64,000 bases of DNA from Solanum dulcamara. Taxonomy: Eukaryota > Streptophyta > Magnoliopsida > Solanales > Solanaceae. Both the position numbers and the translations under genes were made by a program. Below, in pieces: positions 49,534-61,285 of this stretch (position 1 is the stretch's first letter; every line of letters starts with the position of its first letter). Under the pieces are notes generated by a model that had not been told where the DNA came from, did no database searches, and saw only the letters and a program-made list of their open reading frames with translations. The stretch spans positions 70,635,501-70,699,500 of the forward strand of contig NC_077240.1 of assembly GCF_947179165.1 (NCBI RefSeq), read 5' to 3'.

Positions 49534-49805
49534 ACTAATGTTTGCAACCATTATTCTTAAATTAAAAGTTTAAGACAATAATAGATCCATGCAATACAAC
49601 CAATTTTAAAGCTAGTCAATCAATATCCATTAGGTTTGACAACCACATCTTACGCACACAGGTGAAGCCACTAATGTTTGCAACCACTTATTCTTAAATT
49701 AAAACTTCAAAAAAAACAATAGATCCATGCAGTACAACCAATCTTAGAGCTAATCAATCAATACCCATTAGGTTTTACACCCACATCTTTCATACACACT
49801 TGTAG
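49534..49805. repeat. 136-bp tandem duplication
   Basis: The block starting ACTAATGTTTGCAACCA at 49534 recurs at 49670 with scattered changes, giving two head-to-tail copies. Confidence 0.8.
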
Positions 49806-50549
49806 CTAATTATTTAGCTACTCATAAATAAAGAAATAAAGATTATACCCATAAAGGAAAAACTTTATTTTTTTAGTAAAATTGATTGTCAAATTTGAAC
49901 CCCAGCTTAGGAGTGTACACAATTTGGATTGTCTTCCTTACCAAGGAAGAAGTTCTTAGAAACTTTCTATCACTACAAAATTATCCAAAAAAAGAGAGAA
50001 CTCTCTAGACTATTCCCAATTGGAAAGAAGATAATTGTACATAATTATACAAATCCTCATTCTATCCTTGGAACCTTCCAAAAGAAGCACTACTATTTAA
50101 GTACATTTTCCCTTGAGCATTTGTTCCTTGACTTGCGCGGGACTGGTGGAATGTCGATCCATGATTATTTAGTACCAATCATGGTGCTACTTCAGCCTTC
50201 ATTCCTTAAATTACACCTACACTTGATTCATTCAGCATGACAATCAAGAATTGTATAACGCTAATGAATAGTCGGTGCTTAGGCAGTCTTTTTCTAGTTC
50301 ACCAGGCAATATGTCAATTGGCTTGTGTGGGACGTCGATTCCTTCATTGGTGTGTTTCAGTGAATTTAAGCTCCAATTCCTTCAAACTTGACTTTTCTAA
50401 GAAATGCCTACACACAAGTGAATTAGGGTTTAAAATCCCCTTAATTAGCATTAAAATATAATAATAATTTATGGATTTGAGTCTAATGAGTTGGTTAAAT
50501 TTCAACTAATCACACTCGTAATAAGATCTAGGAACCACTATCTACTGGA
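49806..50549. other. No gene recognised
   Basis: Two adjoining short plus-strand frames (49929-50240 and 50237-50461) have no recognisable domain and atypical composition, so I do not call them genes. Confidence 0.4.
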
Positions 50550-51450
50550 AAGGGAGCAAATAACTAGAATGCTTGTTAATGCCCGAAGAGCTCTAAGAGA
50601 AGACTTGAGAACTCTAACCTTAACTATAAGAATCTCGTCTGGAATAACCTTCCACGAATAACTGAATAGTAGCATGTGGTGATCTACTAGAATGAGGAAG
50701 GAAACACCTCCTATAAAATCCCTTACCTCCAGATGAGGTTCCACTGTATGTACTAGAAATATGGGACCTTTTCCCCCAAGAATCATCAAACTTTTTACAT
50801 TTTATAAGCTCAACATCCTTGGACACATCAATCACTGTATGCAAAAAAGACCCAATTGGTGTCGTCTGATAAGATATCATATGAAAAAGATAGAACAGTT
50901 CCCTCATAAACTGATAAACATCTAGGAATCATCAATCAAGATCATTAAAGCATAATAATATTAGGCATGGAATCTCATTTTAAACTTGGTTACTGAGATG
51001 CCAGCATAGGTTAAATGCTAAAACTGGTTCCTCCTCTTATCATGTATATTATGAGGGATAAATCTCTCTAGGTAAACCCGAATAAACTGTTCCTAAGTCA
51101 AAGAATGAGGCCCTGCTGGTCTGATATCAATATATGCTCTCTGATACTGTTTAGATGACCCAGGCATCTAAAAGCAAATGTAATAACTCCCTTGGACTCT
51201 ACCAATCCTAAATTATGAAACCTCTCATAGAAACTAATGAGGAACTCACAAGTATCCACTCTTTGTACACACTCAAATTGGGTGGATCCATACTTATAGA
51301 ACGTATAAACCTTTTTTTCTCATCAATAGTTGTCATAGGCCTAGAAACTAGGGGTGTTGCAATGCCTATCAAGGGTATACCCTCAAGTTTAGGATCTACT
51401 GTTGCAGTTGGCTGACCTGCTAGCCCTAAAAACCTAAACCTACATGTTGA
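50550..51450 (-). pseudogene. gag: Ty3/gypsy gag remnant, minus strand
   Basis: Read on the minus strand, the scrap begins with a 'DPPNLSVYKEW' block near 51280, then a broken 'FIRVYLERFIPHNIHDKRRNQF' block near 51050. It ends with the Ser/Gly-rich basic tail SSGGKGFYRRCFLPHSSRS (50620-50907), which normally precedes the zinc knuckle. Many stops and shifts. Part of a decayed element; no RT is found beside it. Confidence 0.6.
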
Positions 51451-51933
51451 TTAGAAGTCTATCCTCTTGTCCTAGTATGAGAATCGTGTAGAGTACCAAT
51501 TATGATACAAACTTCAGTAATCTCCTCAAGGAGGCTAAACACATGGACAAGGGTGTCTTAATGTACCTGAGTAGCTATAAACCTAAGAGGTGCCTGAGTT
51601 GGCAGCAAATATATAGAGTACCAATTTGCCAGTGAGATGTTACGTTCGTGCTACAGGTGCAGGTAGATCCCCTAGTTGCAAGTGCAATAGGAGTCCGACT
51701 TCAACTGAAAGTTGGTACGCTCTTTTTTCTTTCCGAAGCTAGGTACTAGTTTGATAGTATTATGTTTTGATATTTTGTACGGGTAGGATAGGGCCTCATC
51801 CTATGCACTGTGTTAGTTACTATTTAAGCAGAGACTTTTATGGATGTGTAAGTACAATTTAGTTCAGTTTAGTTTTATGGTCTTGTCAGCTTTCGCTGCT
51901 CAGTTTAGTTGTATTATGGCCAAGATGAGGTCG
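51451..51933 (+). other. Possible 3' part of another LTR
   Basis: The stretch with GAAGCTAGGTACTAGTTTGA, GATAGGGCCTCATCCTATG and GAGACTTTTATGGATGTGTA resembles the downstream part of a gypsy LTR. It ends in GAGGTCGTGTCA, close to a typical LTR terminus. Assignment is tentative. Confidence 0.3.
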
Positions 51934-53887
51934 TGTCACCCCAGAAGTTGGAAAGTCATAAAAATAGATTTCAAAAGAAATTCTCTAAAAAGGTTGCAGT
52001 GGTGAAGTTCATGAGGTCCTATATGGATCATGTAGGGATCCATAGCCCATGGAAACCACCCATGAAGGGGCTCGGGAAATAGAAAATTTAGGTTTAGTGT
52101 TCACGAACCCTTGTACAGCCTATTCTAGGTTCTACAGGTCGTATAAAGGCCCGTGCAGGAAGGTATTTAGGAAAGACTTAAGGGGAACTTTCCATGAGCC
52201 AGTTTATAGCCCCGTGGCAACTTATGCGGCCCGTCATGATGCCCATGTAAGTCACTGGTAAAGAAGCCCACTTTTACTCTCACGGACCACTGTACGGTCC
52301 GTGGTATGTTGCACGGCCCCTAATGGCCTCCGTGTGGGTCACTCTTAAGTAACCCAAGTCCCACCCCCATCACGGACCCTTGTACGATTTGTGGTGAATT
52401 ATACAGCCTATCAAGGGCATCTGTGAAGGGGTGCTCATTTAGTTATATTTTTGGAGTGTTTTGGTCTCTTTCCTATTAATTCATTAATGTATTTGGATAA
52501 ATTTTGGGTACAAATCATATTCTATTAACTACTCCAAACCCTGCTAAACCCCTCATTCACTCTCATATACCCTAAACATAAATCTTCTCTCTAGAAATAT
52601 TCTCCTAAGCTTATCGTCTTTCTCAAACAAGGTTTCAAGGAATTTCAAGTTCAAGTCTCCAATTCAAGTACATTTAGGGTTCTAATTGTCTAAGGTATTT
52701 GGGAATTCATCCCTGGAGTCCCAAGGTCCTTTCTCTCAAATTCTTCTTCTTCTATGATTATCTTCTAGCCCTAATTCTTATGAAATTGCATAGGGTTGTG
52801 AAAGTTTTTTCTCACACATTCATGTTAAAGATGGTGAAAGGTTTTCTCACCAACTTACAGATGCATAAGGATTGAAAGGTTTTCTCATTCTTATATGAAT
52901 CATCATGTTAATGAGCTACTCTTATGACTATTTTTATGATGTTGGATTAGTATCTATTATTATCTTTCTTAATGATGTTAATAATTATATTTTATGACAA
53001 TTCTATTGGGATTATTTCTAAGCACCGAGAGGATCTTAAGGTGGAGTTCAGTATGGAAGCTCAAAGAGAAACTCAAGGAGACTTTAGTAGCAACCTCTAG
53101 TCCCTAACTATGTTGCCCGTGTAGGTTTGCCTTTATGGCCTAGCTAGTGGATCCATAAATAGCTCAAATTTAAGATTGTCTTACAGAGTCTACCTTGGCA
53201 AGTAGCCTCTCTCTCTTCTTTATATAAGAGTTACAACGGATTTCACATTATATATCTCATGGTCATATATGTCGATTAAAGTTCCTATACCACAAAGGTA
53301 TAAAATGCTTCAAATGTTTTCATGTTTTACCTATATTTTCAAGATATTGGTAATGCATCCCATTTCATATTTTTTATGTCCTATTATTATTGTTCATGCA
53401 TGCTTCTCACATATGTAGTGCATTTTATGTACTAACTCATACTTTTTGCCTACATTATATCATAGTGCGGGGTTTGATGATCATTGTGCACCTCCTATTC
53501 GTGGCTAGAGTTTGAGCACTATTCTCCTATTATTGGTGAGTCCTCAAGATTCGAGGATAAGACATTTATTTTTTTGTTTTTCCTTGTGACTTTTATATTT
53601 TTTATTTGGGTGAGCTAGGAGATTGTCTTATGCTCCTAACTAGACTAGTAGAAGCATGTTAGATGTTCATGGAGTCTATGTCGTCATGTTCATTCGGAGG
53701 TTTTAGTTTATTTCCCTTATATGGGATCTCCTCATTGAGACTTTATTCCGCATTTACGATATCTTTTGCTATGTTCTTGTCTATTTACCATATGTATGAT
53801 CATGTATAATATGCTAAGAGGCTGGGTTGGGGTTCTTCGGGACACTGATCGTCGTGCCATACCTAGGTCCTAGCTTAGGTCATGGCA
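51934..53887 (+). mobile_element. Solo LTR, gypsy family, about 1.95 kb
   Basis: Begins TGTCACCCCAGAAG and ends TTAGGTCATGGCA. It has the family blocks TTGGTGAGTCCTCAAGATT, GGGTGAGCTAGGAG and GCTGGGTTGGGGTTCTTCGG. Flanking bases (GGTCG and GACAC) do not match, so the left boundary or the target duplication is uncertain. Its right end lies next to a minus-strand gag scrap. No interior, primer site or polypurine tract. Confidence 0.6.
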
Positions 53888-54308
53888 GACACTCCACATG
53901 AGCCCTCCACCACTTTTTGGTATCACCATGTAGCTAAAAGGTAACAAACTCCACTCCATGTTACTATACAATACCTAACTTATGCAGCCTCTCATAAAAT
54001 TCCAGAATAGACTCAAAAGAATCCTCATTATTTGTTCCCCATAATGAATGAGGTTTCAGTTTCAAGAACTTAATCAACAACTCATGCTCAGTCCTGGTCA
54101 TGATAGGGCCTAGTACCGGATGGAAGAATGCATATGTATCAAAAGTTTCATCCATCCTGGGGTTGTGGAAATAATGAAATGGATACCCCAACCTGATTAG
54201 ACGGCATAGTGGGATTGACTCCAGTACCCACCAAACCACCACCAATTCCTGCTGAATAACCTCAGAAGACACATGGGAAAGACTTACGCCTCCAACTTGT
54301 GCTTCCAC
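53888..54308 (-). pseudogene. gag: Ty3/gypsy gag N-terminal remnant, minus strand
   Basis: The minus-strand frame (53964-54308) contains LLIKFLKLKPHSLWGTNNEDSFESILEFYERLHKLGIV, the usual N-terminal block of plant gypsy Gag. Beyond its stop the sequence continues as a VEFVTF...GDTKKWWRAHVEC-like block, up to the junction with the plus-strand LTR at 53887. The LTR therefore truncates this gag. Confidence 0.65.
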
Positions 54309-55181
54309 CTTTGGTTCCGTGCCATCATCATACTCTAACTCAACCTTCTTCTCAATATATACTGGGGTGGGGGAGGGGTCGCCGACCTTGGCTCAGCCGG
54401 TGCCTGAGCTTCACCCATAGCGAGTGTTTCTCTCTCTCTTCTCCATCCCCATCCTCTTCCTTTGCCCCTGCCTCTTACTCCCCCTCGTGTTGTGTGCTCC
54501 GCAGATGGAGATTCTACCCTTTCTCCATTTCTTCAGGTATCAACCATCTATAGACAAAAGAATAAAGGGAGTTAGATATCAACTTGGATCGCCAGATACC
54601 AATTGGAGTCAATTTATAGCAGAAAAGAAAGAAAGAAATAAGGCAAGAAGGGATAGAACGAAAGAAGGAAAGAAGGGATAGCACGAAAAAGGGAATTTCT
54701 CTGACCATTATAGCGGCATTTCAACTACTATAGTGGATGACACAAGATGGAACCTCGAAAATCCTCCCAAAATTGCCCATTTAACAACACAACTTCAAAT
54801 CTTGATGTTCTAGACCAACCTCTTCATGCCAAGTTCAATATCGGGAGTTCTATTCACCAAAATTCAATTCCAAAAAGTCCTACAAACTCCTTAATGCCTT
54901 AGCTAAAAGGAAAACTAGCTTCAACTTAGATCTTTTACCCAATCCTTTCCCCAGTTGTTCTAGACTTCACCTCGCTCAAATTTTATCCTAGTCTAGCCTA
55001 ACTTGAAATTTTTATCTCCCCAATCCAGAACCTTTCTCACTCAATTTCTTTTACAATAAGAAGAAAAAAAGGGATAGTTTTCTAAATTCTTGTAGCCTCT
55101 CGAAGAAAAGTTCAGATGTCTTTGTACCGTGCTATAAGACTCTACTAGACCCATTTTGGTACGACGAGATCAACCAACCTA
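54309..55181 (-). other. Retroelement interior with an LTR fragment
   Basis: Downstream on the minus strand of a primer site at 55182-55195. It includes 54690-55020, a diverged direct copy of 56787-57112, so a piece of LTR sits inside the interior. No gene found. An A/G-rich block at 54620-54690 reads AAAGAAAGAAAGAAA on the plus strand. Confidence 0.5.
54690..55020. repeat. Direct repeat, left copy (about 330 bp)
   Basis: From GGAATTTCTCTGACC to AACTTGAAATTTTTA. Matches 56787-57112 with scattered changes. Shared blocks include AATTCAATTCCAAAAAGTCC and CTAGCTTCAACTTAGA. Confidence 0.85.
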
Positions 55182-55195
55182 GGACTTTGATACCA
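55182..55195 (-). other. Primer binding site, minus strand, tRNA-Met type
   Basis: The minus strand reads TGGTATCAAAGTCC four bases after an LTR end TTGTGACA. It is one base off the usual TGGTATCAGAG. Confidence 0.65.
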
Positions 55196-55844
55196 TCTTT
55201 GTCACAACCTAAGACACCATGGGAGGCACCCATACTAACACTTGGTGGGAGAACCACTTACCAAGGCCAACACGTAACAAGCTAACAATTTTAAAACAAC
55301 CTTTTTAATAGATAACCAAGATTTATAGTTAATATCATTATCAGGAAATATTCCTAGAAATAATCCTCCTAGAATCTGAAAGTCATGCACCAAAATATTC
55401 ACATATTGTAGAATATGAGGATGCAACCCCAAAAATAAAAGAAGTATAAGTCCGAACAATAGACTACAAAAAAGTAGGCAAATTTGTGGCAGCCCAAAAG
55501 AATGCAGCTCATCCTTAGATTTAGGAAACATGGGACTCACAACTGAGGTCATGTAGCAACTGCCTGAATATTTTCTATACTCAACAAAAGAAGAGCAAGT
55601 GCAGTATCAGCGCACAAAACAATAGTTTATTGGTAAGATCATCGGCCACTCCAAAAATACGAATATGAACATACTACTATAACTTAGTACAATAAGATAA
55701 AACATGTACAGCCCAAGTCAATAAGTATAAATCAGACTCTCAATCATCAACCTAACTTAACAATCATATGAGACATGTCTAACATCATTACAAAGAATAA
55801 ACTAGGTTTACTTATGGGAACCAAAACACATGAGAACAATCAAA

Positions 55845-55995
55845 CGTCTATCAGGTGTGGTACCCGAGTCAATCATATAGTAACCTGTATCAGGAGTGGT
55901 ACCCAAGCCAATCGATAGAACTTGTACCAGGCACGGTATTCGAGCCAACAGATAATTTATACTAGATGTGGTACCCGAGCCAACCGATAAATCAC
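55845..55995 (-). repeat. About 37-bp tandem repeat, 4 copies
   Basis: Units built on GTGGTACCCGAGCCAAT. GGTACC-like cores fall at 55859, 55898, 55935 and 55970. Confidence 0.75.
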
Positions 55996-56786
55996 AAATA
56001 TCACATAATCACAATAAATACAACCATACTTGTGAGACAACAAGAAATTAACACAAGTTCATTGCATGAGATTGACAACAACATATCATTTCACATTCAT
56101 CCCTTATGTTCCTTAAACACACTTTGTACAAGTAATACTAAAGAAATATTAACATGCATATTTCACCTAAATTGGAAAATAATTCAAGCACCACCTACCT
56201 AAAATCAAGTTTGAATTTTCTATTTAACGTGAGCCTTCCTTTTTTGTGAAGATTTAGCTTGATCTTGGTCTAAAAAAATAATACAACACAAAATCGGCCT
56301 CAAATGTCCTAAATATCTTAGAATTATATCTTAATCCCAAACCCTAGGACAAATTCATGATCCTTCCACCCAACCTAGGGCTTTCCCACCAATAATTCAC
56401 TTAGGACTATCAATTTTATGGTTATACTAGTGAATTAAGGTAATATAATCTTTAATAAACGATTTTAATCAAAATCCAAGGTGCCCTAAAATCCTTACTA
56501 CACTAGATTTTTCTATCCTAGGTTAAGACAAACCCTCCTCTAGGTCACAACTATCGCTCTAAGGCATAGGAATCGAAGTACCAATACCAAGTTGGGGAAA
56601 CAAATTACTTATCTTTATAAAGGTTCTTGATGAAATTCGCCCTAAGTCACCTCTGCACTTTTCCAAAACGTTCTTGAGTAAGAATGAATAGTTTTGGAGA
56701 ATTATGCATTTATTGTGACTTACCCCACCATAGCGGCCCAATCCCGCTATAGCGGTGCCGCCACAGTGGAACTGTCCGTCATAGCA

Positions 56787-57112
56787 GGAATTTCTCTGAC
56801 CGTTTTAGTGGAATGTCAACCACTGTAGCAGCTGGTACGGGACAGAACCTCAAAAATCCTCCCAAAATTGTCTATTTTGCAACACGCCTTCAAACTTTGA
56901 CGTTCCAGACCAACGTCCCTTCACACCGAGTTAGATATCGAGAGTTCTGGTCACCCGAATTCAATTCCAAAAAGTCCTACAGATTCCTTAACATCTTAGC
57001 TAAAAGGATAACTAGCTTCAACTTAGAAATTTTACCCAATCCTTTCCAGGATTTCCCTAGACATCACCTCGCTCATATTTCATCCGACTCTAGCCTAGCT
57101 TGAAATTTTTAA
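56787..57112. repeat. Direct repeat, right copy (about 330 bp)
   Basis: Matches 54690-55020. Both copies diverge from each other right after GAAATTTTTA. Confidence 0.85.
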
Positions 57113-57774
57113 CTTTTCTTTTATGATTAGCTCACTCATAACGATAAGAAGAGTCGTTAAACACCCGTATATAAAAATTGTGCCTATAATTTATGGATAC
57201 ATATATCAATGTATATCTGCTATAATATTGTAGATCTATAGTCACTGTAAGCTCCCAAATATCCCATCTGATTCTTTCTTTTTCCCTTTTAGGCAATTAA
57301 ATTATCCCCATTTGAATCTTCAAAAACTTTAGACCAAGTCTTTTCTTCTAAATCCAATAAACGATAAAGGACAAAGCAAGGAAAAGCAGAATGTAGAGCC
57401 TACTTCGTCTTTCACTTTGAACTTCTTTCAAGAGAGTGCCATCCTCATTTTTATAACTTGCCAGCTTTAATTCTTCTCTAAAATGGATTTAAGTTTAATA
57501 TGTACTTATAGTGTATTTGAGATTAAGTTCTATGTATTAGAGATATAAAAAAATAAATTTACACATCAGGTCACTTATTAAGTTAGTTATAAGCATTAAT
57601 TGATATTCTAGTACAAAGTTAAGTAAATTGCTATCTCAGGCCCAAAGTTTAAACATTTATATTGTTGTATATATATATCTTAAATTTCTCATAAGGAAGT
57701 TGCTTCTTGCGTTGCTGCTATTGCAACTAAACTAATCGAGGAAGGAGGAGGGGAGCATTGCAGACATCCAGTGG

Positions 57775-57809
<35 letters not shown>

Positions 57810-58494
57810 AGTATAATTTAATTCATTGTAGCAGATTATTCTAAATTATAATTACAAATATTTTTGCACCAAACTCATTTCTTTCCAAATTTGGATTGCC
57901 ATGCTAGACAAATAGAGAATCTCTCTTCTTGGTATTAGAACAAAGTTTGAAAGGACAAGAGACCAAAAAAGTTGGTCACAAAAATATAGAATCTTATGAA
58001 AAGGACTAACACGTAGAGGCAATCCATACCTTTTCCCTTTGCATTTTTAACACTTTTTTAATGGTGGATTTGCTTTAGTTTCAGAACACATGCCATTTCT
58101 TAAGCAAGACAACCAATAAATAGAGAATAAAACTACTTTTTTCACAAGCCAAAGCTTCTACTATGCTCCCTCAAATTTTATTTTATTTTTTTAAAGTTGA
58201 AAAATAATAATCTTAAACTATCTATTTTACAATTAATGACAAAGTGTTATAGTCACATAAATATATTGTTATGACATGTTTAAGATTATAAATTTTTAAA
58301 TATTTATATGTTATAAATTTTGTATAAACTCATTTACAATTAATCAAGTTCACATAAAATGAAATGGACACAATTTTTTACAAAATTATACAAATTGATC
58401 GCGTCTATTAAGACATGCATCAATGCATCAAAAGTATATAGTTTGTTCTTCTTTTTAATTTCCTCCACACCATGCATAATTTATGTATGTCTAT

Positions 58495-58534
<40 letters not shown>

Positions 58535-59798
58535 TATATATGCATGCAAACCCACCTATAGTGATTGTGATTTAATTGACATGCGATCCTTTATTTATTA
58601 AAATTCATATAACTTCAAATTTTAGAATTTTTACATACTAACATCATATATTATTTTATCCCTTGTTTTTTTTTGGGGGGTGGGGTGAGGTATTTATTTG
58701 GGATTCTTTACCCAATATAATGACTTATCATCATTTGTTTCTCGAAGAAGTTCCTTGTGTAAGACAAATTCAGTATTACCATTCCACCTCCAAAGGTTCT
58801 AAGCAATTTTTTTGCAGTAAATTAATAATAACTAACATATTAAATTAAACTAGGGTTTGATTTAAAATAATATGTCTCACACTATATATTGACACTCCCA
58901 TTTTCAATAAACTACATATACAAGATAGGAAATTTAATTAAATTAATTTATTCATGGCTTGCCAAGTTCTTCTTTTGAAACTTGACCATGTGGCTGATGA
59001 GAATTTCCCGCTCTTCTGTTATAGACAAACATAAAACTAATTTTAATTAGACTATAGTGAATGGAGTAATTAATTTTGGTTCTAGAGAAAACACCTAGAA
59101 AAACAATTATATATATATTATAAGCTTACATGTGCTTAATCTATGAAAAATAATTTTAGGATTACAAGTGAGAAACATGTTCAATATATAATTATGTAAA
59201 TAAAATTATAATAACTTTTAAAAAATTTAAATGAAATAAACACATAATTAAACAAAAGTTTTGCGTACAAGTCTCATCACCATCAATACAGTATAAGGGT
59301 GCGTGTTGAGTATATATAAAATTGAAAAAAAAAACAAAGGTCTTCATATAAGGGTGCGTGTTGAGTATATATAAAATTGAGTAAATAAAAATATACTTTT
59401 TAATTTTTTATTAATTATTTGAAATTTTAAATGAGCTAGCGACACCGCTAAAATGATGCACATAAAAAGTGAACTTTTTCTTTTCTTTTTAATATTTGAA
59501 ATATTTAATATCAAAAAATAAACTCAAAGAATACATATAACTCGGAGATGGAAAAGAAAAGGAAAGAATTAAAGGTAGGACGACATAGGAATAATACAGA
59601 GAAAAGTTGTACCTTGAAGCATACATAAAATGAGGAAGCTAATCTTAATCATTATAGATTTTGAATCCTCTTAAAATACGTAAATTATATTCTGATATTC
59701 TTTTATAAAAAAATTAGCTCCGACAATGTATATAATTTAAGTAAATGCAATTTATAATTTAAAGAACTAAATAGTTTTCTTAATGAATAAGCCAAAAC
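57113..59798. other. Probable host intergenic DNA
   Basis: No retroelement motifs and no gene that I can support. It contains (TA)n microsatellites at about 57776-57804 and 58501-58530. A 36-bp direct repeat (ATAAGGGTGCGTGTTGAGTA and following bases) starts near 59294 and 59348. This may hold distal sequence downstream of the CLE gene. Confidence 0.5.
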
Positions 59799-60144
59799 CT
59801 AGAAATATGTTGATTTTTTTTCCAGGAATTTCATTGGAATACGCATGTTTCTAGAAGTAAAAAATTACAACAAAGAAAATTAAATCAAAGGAATATACAA
59901 TTGGCATAATATAATTTAAACATATATACCTGTTATGGATAGGGTCAGGACCATTAGGAACTCTTCTTTTAATACTCATGAAGTTGAGATTTATCTTTGA
60001 ATGAATAATATTTTGCTTCCTCAACATCTTTGTTCCTCTATTATCAAAAACTCCAAACAACAATAACCAAACAACTCCTAACAAGACAATTAAGCCCCAT
60101 AAGCCCTTGGACATCCTAATTCTTTTACTACTACTACTATCCAT
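59799..60144 (-). CDS. CLE family signalling peptide precursor (CLE25-like), two exons
   Basis: Encodes a small secreted prepropeptide whose C-terminal part is cut out as a CLE dodecapeptide, a ligand for leucine-rich-repeat receptor kinases at the cell surface. Exon 1 is 60144-59930, the intron is 59929-59851 (79 bp, GT...TTCTAG) and exon 2 is 59850-59799; the protein is 88 residues. Residues 1-12 are Ser/Lys/Arg-rich. Residues 13-34 (KGLWGLIVLLGVVWLLLFGV) are a signal peptide or anchor, followed by a variable basic spacer. The CLE motif RRVPNGPDPIHN occupies residues 60-71, and a short basic tail (RNMRIPMKFLEKKSTYF) is added by exon 2. The motif differs at one position from Arabidopsis CLE25 as I know it (RKVPNGPDPIHN). 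The joined frame closes at a TAG; without splicing the frame would run on into hydrophobic sequence, which supports the intron. A receptor and role are not visible from sequence. It is the only apparently intact gene in the window. Confidence 0.88.
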
Positions 60145-60350
60145 ATATAATTTTAATACTTTATATTAGGGGTAACAAGAAGAAGAAGAAAAGGAAAACG
60201 CAGAAGTATATAGTTTTTTACTATGGATTTTTTTTTCTACCTTAGAAGAGAAGACATGAAAGTGAGAAATTTGAAGGAATTAGGCAAAGGGAGAGAAACA
60301 AAAGTAGAGAGTATTGGATTTGCCACATGGGCTATGGGTGGTTGGTTTTT

Positions 60351-60357
60351 CTTTATA
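60351..60357 (-). promoter_or_regulatory. Probable TATA box of the CLE gene
   Basis: The minus strand reads CCAACCTATAAAGAAAAACC, about 210 bp upstream of the CLE start codon. A pyrimidine- and purine-rich leader follows. It is the only clear TATA element between the CLE gene and the hAT element. Confidence 0.5.
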
Positions 60358-60574
60358 GGTTGGAGTGAAGTGATTCTCCTACTTTAATTTCTTGAAGCTA
60401 GCTAGAGAGAGGAGAGGGAGATGAGGTGGTGACATGGAGGGAACACAATCATCAGATTTAAAATTTAAAGTTTATGAATTTTGATAATTTCTTGATTAAT
60501 ATCAGACTCACAATTAATTTATGTATTGGATTAACAATGTATTATATGTGTATAGGAGTGTTCGAATGAGACCG

Positions 60575-60745
60575 AAAAACTGATCCGAATCGATAAATCA
60601 AGTCAAACCAATTTAATAAACCGAAAACCGGTTCGATTTGGTTTGGTTTGATTTTAGATTTTTAAAAATCGATAACATTTGGTTTGGTTTGGTGTTACCC
60701 ATAAAGAAAACCAAACTAAACCGAACCGAACCGATAAATATGTAC
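60575..60745 (+). repeat. Subterminal inverted motifs of the hAT element
   Basis: GGTTTGGTTTGG-type and complementary AACCAAACTAAACCGAACC-type copies alternate, so the stretch can fold on itself. A (TA)n run follows at about 60760-60773. Confidence 0.7.
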
Positions 60746-61285
60746 ATATTTAAAATATATATATATATATATATGTTTATTAAATTTTATCTATTTTTTA
60801 ATTTCTTCATAATTTAGGACCATTCCAAGAAAAAAGTCTAACCCATGTTCCCAGAGCCCATTTACGTTTAAAGTAAAATAAAAAAACTCTTACTAAATAG
60901 TTAGCATAAATATTTTTCCCTCGTTAGATTTTCAGTTCTCTCTTATTTCCTCCCAAATCCTGTAGACCTCTATTCTGCTCTCAGTCTCTCACGATAACAA
61001 TTGAGTGCAAGTTTTAATCTCTGTAAGTCTGTAACTTTTTCTTCCTTTTACTCTTTTGGTTACTTTGTGTATGTTTCCTACTCTTTGTTTGTGTAATTAT
61101 TTGTGTCTTTGAAGTTTTACTTGAATGAATTGTCTCTCTAGTCTTTCATCTTGTATGTATTTTTTATTTTATTTCTCTGTTATTTTAGATTTTCTCCATT
61201 GATTCAGATTTTTTCTGTTGATTTAGTTTTATCTAATGATTTTAGATTTCTCTATTTATTTAGATTTCCAGATACCTTATTTCAA

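Larger units (their letters stand above)
55200..57112 (-). mobile_element. 5' LTR of a minus-strand gypsy element
   Basis: The 3' end on the minus strand is AGGTTGTGACA (plus TGTCACAACC at 55200). The upstream end is not defined by TG. I place it near 57112, where similarity between the two 330-bp direct copies stops. It includes a GGTACCCGAGCC array (55845-55995), the minus-strand counterpart of the CGGGTA arrays in other LTRs. Confidence 0.55.

Noticed and set aside
49929..50461. Adjacent plus-strand frames of 103 and 74 codons as a possible small gene
   Set aside because: No start context, domain, splice structure or composition bias supports a protein, and the region lies among repeats.
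54299..54681. Overlapping Ser/Pro-rich plus-strand frames near 54300-54680
   Set aside because: Low-complexity sequence next to a gag scrap on the other strand; no domain and no gene structure.
58359..58601. 80-codon frame in the host-like region
   Set aside because: It runs through a (TA)n microsatellite and has no recognisable domain.
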